8,588 nt of DNA from Armatimonadota bacterium. Lineage in GTDB: Bacteria > Armatimonadota > Zipacnadia > Zipacnadales > FEN-943. Where the stretch lies: positions 1 to 8,588 of the forward strand of contig JANZZA010000348.1 of NCBI GenBank assembly GCA_026419655.1. The letters run 5' to 3'. The notes under the pieces were generated by a model. It made no database searches and had not been told where the DNA came from. It was given only the letters and a program-made list of their open reading frames with translations. The position numbers and the translations under genes were made by a program. Below are positions 1 to 6,678 of this stretch, one piece after another; within the stretch, counting starts at the first letter, position 1; every line of letters starts with the position of its first letter.

Positions 1-19
1 AGATGTGTATAAGAGACAG
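1..19. other. Nextera transposon mosaic-end adapter (sequencing artefact)
   Basis: The first 19 bases, AGATGTGTATAAGAGACAG, are identical to the 19-bp Tn5 mosaic end used in Illumina Nextera libraries. It sits at the contig edge, where untrimmed adapter is expected, and reads into the first gene as the well-known artefactual peptide MYKRQ. These bases should not be regarded as genomic and no start codon should be placed in them. The right end of the window carries no reverse complement of the adapter. Confidence 0.97.
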
Positions 20-679
20 CTACCGGCCCCCCTGTGGGGCGGACCGGTCCTGACCCAGCCGGCGGCCATAAAGATTGCCTGCGATTTCGCCGGCGAGGTT
101 GGGGCCGTCAAACTCTTCGACGCCGGCGATGTCCAGGCCAATGGCTTCCAGATAGTAACCGATGAGCGCGAAGGCCTTACCTTCTCTGATACGGGTGCCT
201 CCTTCATGGGCTTTGCTGCATCCGCCCTGCTTTCGTGCGCCATGCGCGAGAATGCGCCTTACGCCTTTGCCTTCTGCGGCGACGGTAGCTTTACCATGAA
301 TCCCCAAATACTCCTCGACGGCGCCTACCACGGCGTCCGCGGCTGCGTGCTCATCTTTGACAACCGCAGCATGGCGGCCATCGCTGGCCTGCAGCGTGCC
401 CAGTACGGCCGCGAGTACCGCACCAGGGATGGATTGCCGGTAGATTACGTTGCCTGGGCCAACAGCGTCGCCGGCGTGCGGGGATTTGACGGTGGCCGGA
501 CGCCCGAGGCCCTGCGCGCCGCCCTCAAAAAAGCCTACGACCATCCCGGCCTTTCCGTAATCCACATCCCTGTGTACTCGGGCGACCACGAACTGGGCGG
601 CCTGGGCGCCTTCGGCGACTGGAACGTTGGCAACTGGTGCGAGCGCGTCCAGGCCGAGCACCACCGCCTGGGACTGTGA
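20..679 (+). CDS. Thiamine-pyrophosphate-dependent enzyme, C-terminal TPP-binding domain (5' truncated)
   Basis: This is the C-terminal part of a TPP enzyme, about 219 genuine residues, starting inside the gene because the contig begins there. An apparent GTG start at position 5 lies in adapter sequence and is false. Counting from that false start, the TPP/Mg2+ motif begins with GDGS at residues 92-95 and closes with Asn120 in LIFDN, the usual spacing of about 25-30 residues; Asp93 and Asn120 would coordinate Mg2+. The preceding segment (SDTGASFMGFAASALL) is typical of the helix before this motif. Family members usually have 550-650 residues, so the PYR and central domains are missing. The layout and the Trp-containing tail (GDWNVGNW) recall IolD, the trihydroxycyclohexanedione hydrolase of myo-inositol catabolism. 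An acetolactate-synthase-like enzyme or another TPP decarboxylase is equally possible. TGA ends the gene at 677-679 and no terminator hairpin follows. Confidence 0.85.
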   Translation, partial: LPAPLWGGPVLTQPAAIKIACDFAGEVGAVKLFDAGDVQANGFQIVTDEREGLTFSDTGASFMGFAASALLSCAMRENAPYAFAFCGDGSFTMNPQILLDGAYHGVRGCVLIFDNRSMAAIAGLQRAQYGREYRTRDGLPVDYVAWANSVAGVRGFDGGRTPEALRAALKKAYDHPGLSVIHIPVYSGDHELGGLGAFGDWNVGNWCERVQAEHHRLGL

Positions 680-849
680 AAGGCCCGCCGCATCCCCAGG
701 AAGTAGCAAGTAGCAAAAGCTCTTTCCTGTGGACGGCGCAAGGGAACGCCAAGATGTTCTCCGGACTCTAGGTGGCGGAATACCGTGTGGACACGAGCGC
801 CAACAGGCAGGCTAAGTACTCTGCTGCAGGTATCCCTGCCAAGCTTTGT

Positions 850-891
850 CGCCTTTGTTCCACTGCAGACCGTCTCCCTAAACCAAAGGCG
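850..891. repeat. Short inverted repeat (possible weak hairpin)
   Basis: CGCCTTTG at 850-857 is the exact reverse complement of CAAAGGCG at 884-891, separated by 26 bases. The stem does not extend at either end and no T-run follows, so it is not a terminator. A perfect 8-bp pair in 540 bp of intergenic DNA may be chance; an operator half-site pair is the alternative. Confidence 0.3.
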
Positions 892-988
892 CCGCGTCGG
901 TCCCACGCATTGGCTGACCCCGGGTGAACTCCCAGCTAACAGTGCCACCCACGCCTCTTGTCCGAGAAGCTCCACGGTGCCAGCAGAA

Positions 989-1102
989 TCGGCTATTGAC
1001 GTGCCCCCTGGCTATGCCCATGCTCCTTGGCTACTAACAATCCTATTGGCTATTCACATGCCCATGTTCTATACACATGCCCCTCGGCGATTTACGTGCC
1101 CC
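989..1102. repeat. Six tandem degenerate 19-bp direct repeats
   Basis: Six adjacent units begin at 989, 1008, 1027, 1046, 1065 and 1084, each exactly 19 bp with no insertion or deletion. The column consensus is TTGGCTATTCACATGCCCC. Matches to it are 16, 15, 13, 18, 15 and 15 of 19. C5, A7, C12 and C16 are invariant. The first and last units share C at column 2 and G at column 13 and agree with each other at 17 of 19 columns. Weak similarity stops on both sides, so the array is bounded. The period is not a multiple of three, which argues against a coding repeat. It ends 115 bp before the start of the DUF6259 gene. It could be a decayed minisatellite, a cluster of regulator-binding sites or an iteron-like element; no replication gene is nearby. 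Confidence 0.85.
1046..1075 (+). promoter_or_regulatory. Weak sigma70-like promoter candidate inside the 19-bp array
   Basis: TTGGCT (1046-1051) and TATACA (1070-1075) are separated by 18 bp and each matches the sigma70 consensus at four of six positions. They lie in repeat units 4 and 5, about 145 bp upstream of the DUF6259 start. The -10-like box exists only because unit 5 diverges from the consensus. Matches this weak are common by chance, so this is a pointer only. Confidence 0.15.
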
Positions 1103-1203
1103 AATGCCATGTTGCCCTGCCTGCCGGACCAGGTGAGCCAGGAACTGCACGGACGTGAGCAGCAGGTACTGGCTTTTCCGAAGGGAAAGGAAACCAAAGG
1201 GTC

Positions 1204-1210
1204 GAGGGGG
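1204..1210 (+). promoter_or_regulatory. Ribosome binding site deciding the ATG at 1218
   Basis: GAGGGGG lies 7 bases before ATG 1218. This purine-rich Shine-Dalgarno sequence, together with the export signal that begins at that ATG, favours 1218 over the in-frame GTG at 1155. The GTG would add 21 mostly basic residues ahead of the signal peptide. Confidence 0.7.
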
Positions 1211-1217
1211 ACCGCTC

Positions 1218-4200
1218 ATGTCGCGCTTTCAGTGGATTCAGGTGATCGTGGGAATGGCAATGCTGTGCTTGCCGTTTATAGGCTGCCGAGCCGACACCGC
1301 GGCCAGACAGCCCTACGGCCTGTTGGTTGTGCCGCCTATGGCTCGTGGAATGCCTGTATCGGCAGAAGTAGACTTTCAGCAATTAGCAGCAGCTCTTGGC
1401 ATGAAGAACTGGACCGGCCCCGTGAAACCCGAGGATGTTCGGGCGGCCATGGACGACCGGCCGACAAAGGGGATACCTTGTCAGTTTGACGCGCGCGGCC
1501 CAGCCCAAGGAACCGTCACCATACTGGCTCCAGCAACGAAAACCTCTCAGCGCGTCCGGCTATATTTCGCAGGCGGCGGGCAGGCAACACCACCCTCGGA
1601 AGGGCAGTTGAAGGTCACGCGCGCCAACGGTGCGGTAGTCGTGGATAATGGCTACGTGCGCGTAACTTTCGATCCGCGAAAACAGGGTGGGCTGCCGTCC
1701 CGCTGGGAATTCCTTGCCACAGGCAAGGTATTTGAGAACTTCAACAATAACGACGCCGTCTTCAAGCCAGAAATAGGCCGCCTCCACCTGCGTAATGACC
1801 CGCAAGCACGGGTGGAGCTGGTAGCAGCCGGGCCGCTGAGGGCCCTTGTGCGCGTCATGGCCCGCTATGTGCGCGAAGATGGCACACCGCCGGCCAGCAA
1901 TCCCAGGGCGGTATACGAGTATTCTTTCTTCGCTGGTTCTCCGTTCATCGTACTCAATGCGCGCGTCAGCCAGGATACGCCTTTCGACTGGAATGAGCTG
2001 CACATCGTCGAGATAAACTTTCCGGGCGAGGACTTCACACACTGGGCGCACGTCGGTGGGACGCAGCCGCTGAAGGCCGAAAAGAAGAGCCACAGTTGCC
2101 AGGAGTGGGGCGCCCTCGCCGATGGCCCAGAGGGCCCCAACGTCATCGCCATCATGGGCCGGCCCCTCATATATGACGGCCGCGGAGAATACGGTACCTA
2201 CATACACGGTCCATGGTTTAACTGGGTGAGCAAAGAGATACAAAGGGACGTGATTCTGTACGCCTCCGGCGATCCCCAGGCCCTTCACTGGCTGCGAGAG
2301 GGCCTTGTCCCGCCACGAGTTATGCGGGCACGCGTGTCCACGCCAGCCCTGGAGAAGGCCCTGGATAAACTGTCCGCAGCCACCGGGCCAGACGGGCCGC
2401 GGTGGCGCTGGGCAGGTGCCTTGCTGGCTGAGTTTTCCCGCCATCACCTTCCTTTGGCCCAGCCGCTGGCCGAAAGCGCCGTGAAGTTTGTCGCCCGCAA
2501 GCAAAGCGCAGCGGCATGGCTGGCGAAAAGCCTGCCCGGCACGGTTTGCCTGGACAACGGCGTGCTGGGCCTGGCCTGGCGCACCGGTGAAGGGGGAGTC
2601 GGCAGAATCACTAGTCTTTTCGACCTGCGAGCTGGACGCGAGCTGCTAAACCCGGACGGGCCACCGCTATGGAGCCTGTCCCTCGAAGACGCCGATGGGA
2701 AGACCATTACCGCCGATGCACTAAGCCCGACAAGTGCGGTCAAGGCCGATACGCAGGCAAAGAAACTCACCGTCCAGTGGCACCCTCTGCGCAGTGAGGA
2801 AGCACAGGCGCAAGTCAAAGACAGCCTCGTCATTACGATGACGGCTGACCTTGCCAGGAACGGCGCCCTGCGGCTGCTAGCGTCGGTGAAGAATGACTCG
2901 CCGTTGACCATCGCCGAGCTTACGTGGCCACAGCTAGTTTTCGGGCCGCTGGGCGGAGAAGTCTGGGACGACGTTTTTGTGGCGGCTCTGGACGCAGGCG
3001 TGATGTGGACAAATCCCTACGAGACCTTCCAGGGCATTGGCGGGTCCCTGTACCCAAACGGCTGGCTCGACATTCCGCTCATGACCCTCTACGACAAGCA
3101 GGGTGGCCTGGTCTTCATGGCCCAGGACCCGTATGGTTCGCAGAAATATATCGAGGCAGCCGGAGACCCGTCTCGGCAGGCGGTGAGAATGGCTTTTCGG
3201 TGGCCGGCGCCAGGCCATACAGTGGCGGGCAATGACCTTACGCCGTCGGGCCGCGTAGAAATCGCTCCCCTCGCGGCTGGGCAGGACTGGTACGATGCAG
3301 CAATGGTCTATCGGGCCTGGGCCGAAAGAGAAGCCCAGTGGTGGCCAGCGCGCGGCAAATCCGGGCGCCCCGATACCCCGGAATGGATGCTAGACCTGCC
3401 CGTTTGGGCCCTGGGCGGGGGCGCCCCCAGCGATTGCGTGGCTGCAGTGAAAGCCTTTCGCGAATATATGGGCGTGCCCTGCGGCTTCCACTGGTACAAC
3501 TGGCACCAGATACCCTTCGATGTGAACTACCCCCACTATTTCCCAGTCAAAGAGGGCTTCGCGGAGGGCGTCAGGGAACTGCAGGCGGCAGGCGTGCGGG
3601 TGATGCCCTACATCAATGGGCGACTGTGGGATACTGGCAACGACGACTTCGCGACGCTGGCCTTCCCGGCCGCGGCAAAAAAGCGCGACGGCACGAATTA
3701 CATCGAGGAGTACGGCTCCGGGGCAAAACTGGCACCAATGTGCCCCACAACGCAATTATGGCAGGAGACCGTACAGGGAATAGTGAAGCGGCTTGTTGGG
3801 CCGGAATACGGCGTTGACGGCGTATACATTGACCAGGTGGCAGCCGCCGCGCCCGCTCCGTGCTATGACAAGAGCCATGGCCATCCCCTCGGCGGCGGCC
3901 ACTGGTGGACCACGCAGGGCTACTGGCCGATGCTGCAAAAGCTCCGCGCTGACCTTGCCCGCGAATTTCCGGGTAAGATGCTGACGACTGAGTGCACGGC
4001 CGAGCCGTATCTGCACTGCTTCGACGGGTATCTTAGCTGGCACTGGCAGGACGACAACGCCGTGCCGCTATTCCCAGCGATTTACGGCGACAAGATTCGT
4101 CTTTTCAGCCGCGCCTACGGTGCTGCAGGCGATGTTGACCTCGTCCACCGCATGAAAATGGCCCAGCAGTTCGTTTTTGGCGAACAGCTAGGCTGGATTG

Positions 4201-4574
4201 ACCCCAACGTGATCAAAGAGGAAAAAGCCGGGCCGTATTTGCGCAGCCTGGCCCAGACGCGCTGGCGATTGCGCGAATATTTCCGTGGCCGGATGATGCG
4301 CCCGCCCGTAGTCGAGGGAGACGTGGAGAGGATACAGGGCGACTGGCAATGGGGCGGTGTAAGGATGGTGACGCTGGCGGCGGTGCAGGCCGGAGCCTTC
4401 CGGGCCGAAGATGGCCGCGTTGCTGTCGTGGTCACAAATTTTTCGGACAACCCGCAGGCCTTCACTCTCCGCCTGCACGTAAAGGAATGGAAAGTCAAAG
4501 GGCGTGAACGCGTGGCAATGAAGCTGGAGGGCCTGGAGACTCGCGTTTTGGAACTGCAGCCCGCTGGCGGCTAA
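1218..4574 (+). CDS. Exported DUF6259-type TIM-barrel glycosidase-like protein
   Basis: This protein of 1118 residues is predicted to be exported. Residues 1-23 form a signal peptide ending in PFIGC; Cys23 could be a lipoprotein anchor, although Phe at -3 is not the best lipobox. Beta-rich segments follow: about 110-400, with mutarotase-like strands such as VVDNGYVRVTFD, and about 445-690, beginning LDNGVLGLAWR. A TIM barrel spans about 725-1030, and a C-terminal beta domain (VAVVVTNFSDNPQAF) about 1030-1118. The barrel carries blocks I associate with DUF6259: HWYNWHQIPFD (from His758), VMPYINGRLWD, GVDGVYIDQ (Asp867, Asp872) and LTTECTAEP (Glu925, Glu929). By analogy with retaining barrel glycosidases, Asp872 is a candidate nucleophile and Glu925 a candidate acid/base; this is inference. 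The substrate is unknown. It is the first gene of a co-directional block followed 74 bp later by a GH36 enzyme. The coding frame is intact. Confidence 0.88.
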   Translation: MSRFQWIQVIVGMAMLCLPFIGCRADTAARQPYGLLVVPPMARGMPVSAEVDFQQLAAALGMKNWTGPVKPEDVRAAMDDRPTKGIPCQFDARGPAQGTVTILAPATKTSQRVRLYFAGGGQATPPSEGQLKVTRANGAVVVDNGYVRVTFDPRKQGGLPSRWEFLATGKVFENFNNNDAVFKPEIGRLHLRNDPQARVELVAAGPLRALVRVMARYVREDGTPPASNPRAVYEYSFFAGSPFIVLNARVSQDTPFDWNELHIVEINFPGEDFTHWAHVGGTQPLKAEKKSHSCQEWGALADGPEGPNVIAIMGRPLIYDGRGEYGTYIHGPWFNWVSKEIQRDVILYASGDPQALHWLREGLVPPRVMRARVSTPALEKALDKLSAATGPDGPRWRWAGALLAEFSRHHLPLAQPLAESAVKFVARKQSAAAWLAKSLPGTVCLDNGVLGLAWRTGEGGVGRITSLFDLRAGRELLNPDGPPLWSLSLEDADGKTITADALSPTSAVKADTQAKKLTVQWHPLRSEEAQAQVKDSLVITMTADLARNGALRLLASVKNDSPLTIAELTWPQLVFGPLGGEVWDDVFVAALDAGVMWTNPYETFQGIGGSLYPNGWLDIPLMTLYDKQGGLVFMAQDPYGSQKYIEAAGDPSRQAVRMAFRWPAPGHTVAGNDLTPSGRVEIAPLAAGQDWYDAAMVYRAWAEREAQWWPARGKSGRPDTPEWMLDLPVWALGGGAPSDCVAAVKAFREYMGVPCGFHWYNWHQIPFDVNYPHYFPVKEGFAEGVRELQAAGVRVMPYINGRLWDTGNDDFATLAFPAAAKKRDGTNYIEEYGSGAKLAPMCPTTQLWQETVQGIVKRLVGPEYGVDGVYIDQVAAAAPAPCYDKSHGHPLGGGHWWTTQGYWPMLQKLRADLAREFPGKMLTTECTAEPYLHCFDGYLSWHWQDDNAVPLFPAIYGDKIRLFSRAYGAAGDVDLVHRMKMAQQFVFGEQLGWIDPNVIKEEKAGPYLRSLAQTRWRLREYFRGRMMRPPVVEGDVERIQGDWQWGGVRMVTLAAVQAGAFRAEDGRVAVVVTNFSDNPQAFTLRLHVKEWKVKGRERVAMKLEGLETRVLELQPAGG

Positions 4575-4633
4575 GAATCCGCGAGCCAGCACGCTCAGGC
4601 ACGACGCGTTACGGACCGCACAAGGATTGGATG

Positions 4634-4638
4634 AGGAG
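4634..4638 (+). promoter_or_regulatory. Ribosome binding site favouring the ATG at 4649
   Basis: AGGAG at 4634-4638 lies 10 bases before ATG 4649. The in-frame ATG at 4631 is preceded only by AAGG (4622-4625) with a spacing of 5. The stronger core favours 4649, which shortens the protein by six residues. Both starts remain possible. Confidence 0.55.
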
Positions 4639-4648
4639 TGAACAGCCA

Positions 4649-6544
4649 ATGAAATGGGCAGATAGAGAGGCAGCAATAAGGTTTGTCGAACAGCACTTCA
4701 ACGCGGGCCGCGCACTCCCGTTGACCATGAAAGTGGACGGCGTTGAGACCAGAGTGGCAGCAAGCGCAGACCGGTGTCAACTATGTGGCACGGTCATAGG
4801 CTGGGTTGGCGACGTGCAGGCTCATACCAGGCTTGTGATCTGGGACCGCTTTGCAGCAGTCGAGTTGACAGGATTCCTGGAAAACGTAGGGGACTGTATC
4901 AGCCAGCGACTGAGCGACATTATGACAGCAGACGTTGAACTCGGGCCGCTGGTGGGAGAGCTTACGGTGCATCACGCTCACGGCAGCGCCTGCGAAGCAA
5001 CGGATTTTCTCCCGCTAGAGACGAAACTCGACCCCGATGGCGTACTCGAACTTGCCCCGGTAGGGGGCCGGTCGTCCAATGGCACGCTACCGTTTTTCAA
5101 CTTGGCGTGGGAGGGCGGCGGAGTAGTGGTGGCGATAGGATGGTCCGGCCAATGGCACGCCTGGATTGAACACGTCGGCGACAAAGTGCGGCTGCGGGTA
5201 GGCCAGGAGCACACAAACCTGCGCCTGCTGCCCAGGGAGCGAATACGAACGCCCAAGGTCCTGCTGGTTTTCTACAGGGGCGAGGAATATCAGTGCGGGA
5301 ACAACGTGCTGCGCCAGTGTCTGCTGGCCCATTACTGCCCGCGCCACGATGGGCAGCTTTTCCTGCCGCCAGTTACACACAACACGTGGTTCGTCTACAA
5401 CGAAGGCAACGAGACCACAGAAGAGAACCAGCTCAGAGTTATAGAGAGGCTCGCTCGCCTGAAACTGAGAACCGAGGTTTTCTGGCTGGACGCAGGCTGG
5501 TTTGAGGGCGGCTGGCCGCACGGCGTCGGCAGTTGGGTGCCGAGGGCCGACAATTTCCCGCGCGGTCTGCGGCCCCTCGGCGACGCCGCCCACCAAAATG
5601 GAATGAAATTCTGCGTATGGTTCGAGCCAGAGCGAGTAGCACCCGACAGCCGGATAGCACGCGACCAACCTAGCTTTGTGCTGCAGGGGCCTGTCAACTG
5701 GACGGGTGTCCACGACGGGCTTTTCAACCTTGGGAATCCGCAAGCACGGGAGTACCTCACTAGCATCCTTTCCCACATCATTGCCGAGTCCGGCATAGAC
5801 ATCTACCGCAACGACTTCAACATAGACCCGCTGGAATTCTGGCGGGCGGCGGATGAGCCGGAACGTGAAGGCATAACCGAGATACGGTACGTTGAAGGCC
5901 TGTATGAGATGTGGGCCGAGTTGATGCGCCGGCACCCAGGGCTGATGATTGACAACTGTGCCAGCGGGGGCCGCCGGATTGACCTGGAGACATGCTCGCT
6001 GTCCATACCGCTGTGGCGGTCGGACACGCAGTGCAGCCAGAAACCGCAACCAGTGTGGGACCAGGTGCAGACGTCTGGGCTTACGCGCTACGTGCCTTTC
6101 CACTCTGCAGGCGTGTGGGCCTATGACCAGTACAATTTCTGGAGCGTGGCGACGGCCGGTGTGAATCACTGCCTAAACATCACCGCGCCTGACTTTGACG
6201 CAACTCAGCTCCGCCAGCGCGTGGACGAGCTCTTCCGCTGGCGAAAATACTGGCTGGGGAATTTCTGGGCGCTGACGCCCGTGACCCTCAGCGACGAGGA
6301 CTGGTGTGCCTGGCAACTCCATTTGCCGGAAAGCGGGGATGGCATAATTTTTGCTTTCCGCCGCGTCAAAGCTCCTGAGGTCATCGAACTCCGTCCGCGG
6401 GAGATTGATGAGCACGCCAACTATGAGGTCACTGACGAAGAAATCCGCGAGAGCATGGTCGTGCCAGGGGCAGACTTCGCCCACGTGCAGGCCAGAGTGA
6501 AAGAAGCGCCCGGCGTTGCAATCATGACCTACCGAAGAGCCTGA
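4649..6544 (+). CDS. GH36-type alpha-galactosidase (clan GH-D), cytoplasmic
   Basis: This is a predicted retaining alpha-galactosidase of 631 residues, somewhat shorter than the usual 700 or so for GH36. An N-terminal beta-sandwich (about 1-245) precedes a TIM barrel (about 247-560) and a short C-terminal beta domain. Barrel motifs in order are FWLDAGW (Asp281), VWFEPERV (Glu326), YRNDFN (Asp389, expected nucleophile), NCASGGRRID (from Asn436) and WRSD (Asp459, expected acid/base). Both catalytic aspartates are present. The canonical KWDMN around the nucleophile reads RNDFN here, so Lys is replaced by Arg, which may mark a subfamily with a different specificity such as alpha-N-acetylgalactosaminide or another alpha-galactoside. 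No signal peptide or membrane segment is seen, so it probably acts on imported oligosaccharides. It follows the DUF6259 gene by 74 bp with no terminator, consistent with co-transcription. Family and mechanism are firm; the substrate is not. Confidence 0.9.
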   Translation: MKWADREAAIRFVEQHFNAGRALPLTMKVDGVETRVAASADRCQLCGTVIGWVGDVQAHTRLVIWDRFAAVELTGFLENVGDCISQRLSDIMTADVELGPLVGELTVHHAHGSACEATDFLPLETKLDPDGVLELAPVGGRSSNGTLPFFNLAWEGGGVVVAIGWSGQWHAWIEHVGDKVRLRVGQEHTNLRLLPRERIRTPKVLLVFYRGEEYQCGNNVLRQCLLAHYCPRHDGQLFLPPVTHNTWFVYNEGNETTEENQLRVIERLARLKLRTEVFWLDAGWFEGGWPHGVGSWVPRADNFPRGLRPLGDAAHQNGMKFCVWFEPERVAPDSRIARDQPSFVLQGPVNWTGVHDGLFNLGNPQAREYLTSILSHIIAESGIDIYRNDFNIDPLEFWRAADEPEREGITEIRYVEGLYEMWAELMRRHPGLMIDNCASGGRRIDLETCSLSIPLWRSDTQCSQKPQPVWDQVQTSGLTRYVPFHSAGVWAYDQYNFWSVATAGVNHCLNITAPDFDATQLRQRVDELFRWRKYWLGNFWALTPVTLSDEDWCAWQLHLPESGDGIIFAFRRVKAPEVIELRPREIDEHANYEVTDEEIRESMVVPGADFAHVQARVKEAPGVAIMTYRRA

Positions 6545-6570
6545 GGTGCGCCCTCGGGCGGAGAACAGCA

Positions 6571-6600
6571 GGGAAAAAGTTCGGGAAGGGGGCCTGGGGG
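6571..6600 (+). other. G-tract cluster, possible G-quadruplex
   Basis: Four runs of at least three G (6571-6573, 6583-6585, 6588-6592, 6596-6600) are separated by 9, 2 and 3 bases, which satisfies a relaxed G-quadruplex pattern on the + strand. The last run is also the left arm of the hairpin at 6594-6628, so the two structures would compete. In a GC-rich intergenic region this may be incidental. Confidence 0.35.
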
Positions 6601-6628
6601 ACAACTTTTTTCAAAGGGTTTCCCCCAG
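6594..6628 (+). terminator. Strong intergenic hairpin, terminator-like or dispersed palindromic element
   Basis: CTGGGGGA (6594-6601) pairs perfectly with TCCCCCAG (6621-6628). Inside it, after a single bulged C at 6602, bases 6603-6609 pair with 6614-6620, including two G-U wobbles, around the tetraloop UUCA. Together this is about 15 base pairs with one bulge, the most stable structure I found in the window. No U-tract follows directly, so it is not a textbook intrinsic terminator. It starts 50 bp after the GH36 stop. Its G-rich arm, T-run and C-rich arm resemble palindromes I recall from intergenic regions of several GC-rich bacteria; that resemblance comes from memory and is unchecked. 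It could partly terminate, protect the upstream mRNA 3' end, or be a repeated element. Confidence 0.65.
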
Positions 6629-6651
6629 AGAAGTCTGTGTGGTTTTCTCTG
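6626..6651 (+). promoter_or_regulatory. Second hairpin overlapping the first
   Basis: CAGAGAA (6626-6632) is the exact reverse complement of TTCTCTG (6645-6651), giving a 7-bp stem (8 with a G-U pair) and a loop of about 12 bases. Its left arm shares bases 6626-6628 with the right arm of the hairpin at 6594-6628, so both cannot form fully at once. It lies about 70 bp upstream of the last gene. A regulatory role is inference. Confidence 0.4.
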
Positions 6652-6678
6652 CGTGAGCGGCTGTTTCCAACCGTGCAC

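Larger units (their letters stand above)
680..1217. other. Long gene-free region between the TPP enzyme and the glycosidase block
   Basis: This stretch of 538 bp has no convincing gene. The open frames crossing it on either strand have low-complexity, non-protein-like translations and no ribosome binding site. It holds a small direct repeat (AAGTAGC twice, 701-714), an 8-bp inverted repeat (850-857 with 884-891), the 19-bp tandem array (989-1102) and the ribosome binding site of the next gene. It has more AT-rich patches than the flanking genes. It is the natural place for the promoter of the downstream glycosidase genes. No tRNA, terminator with a U-tract or recognisable riboswitch was seen. 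Confidence 0.7.

Noticed and set aside
920..935. tRNA T-arm-like hairpin (GGGTGAACTCCC)
   Set aside because: The loop lacks the TTCRA pattern and no acceptor, D or anticodon arms can be placed around it.
989..1102. CRISPR array
   Set aside because: The units abut directly with no spacers, are too short and too divergent, and no cas gene is present.
1155..1217. GTG start at 1155 for the DUF6259 gene
   Set aside because: It would place 21 mostly basic residues ahead of a clear signal peptide; ATG 1218 has GAGGGGG at a good distance.
785..1489. Plus-strand open frame of 234 codons running through the gap and into the DUF6259 gene
   Set aside because: It overlaps the signal-peptide region of the real gene in another frame, crosses the 19-bp array whose period would break any repeat reading frame, and its translation is not protein-like.
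1560..2504. Minus-strand open frame (314 codons) opposite the DUF6259 gene
   Set aside because: No domain, no ribosome binding site that stands out, fully overlapped by a convincing gene.
4576..4628. AATCC/GGATT inverted pair in the gap before the GH36 gene
   Set aside because: Only 5 bp with a 43-base loop; expected by chance.
5087..6169. Long minus-strand open frame (360 codons) opposite the GH36 gene
   Set aside because: It is entirely antisense to a gene with intact catalytic motifs, its translation shows no recognisable domain, and such shadows are common in GC-rich codon use.
6549..6560. Small palindrome CGCCCTCGGGCG just after the GH36 stop as a terminator
   Set aside because: Only 4-5 pairs with a 2-4 base loop and no following T-run; a chance palindrome in GC-rich DNA.
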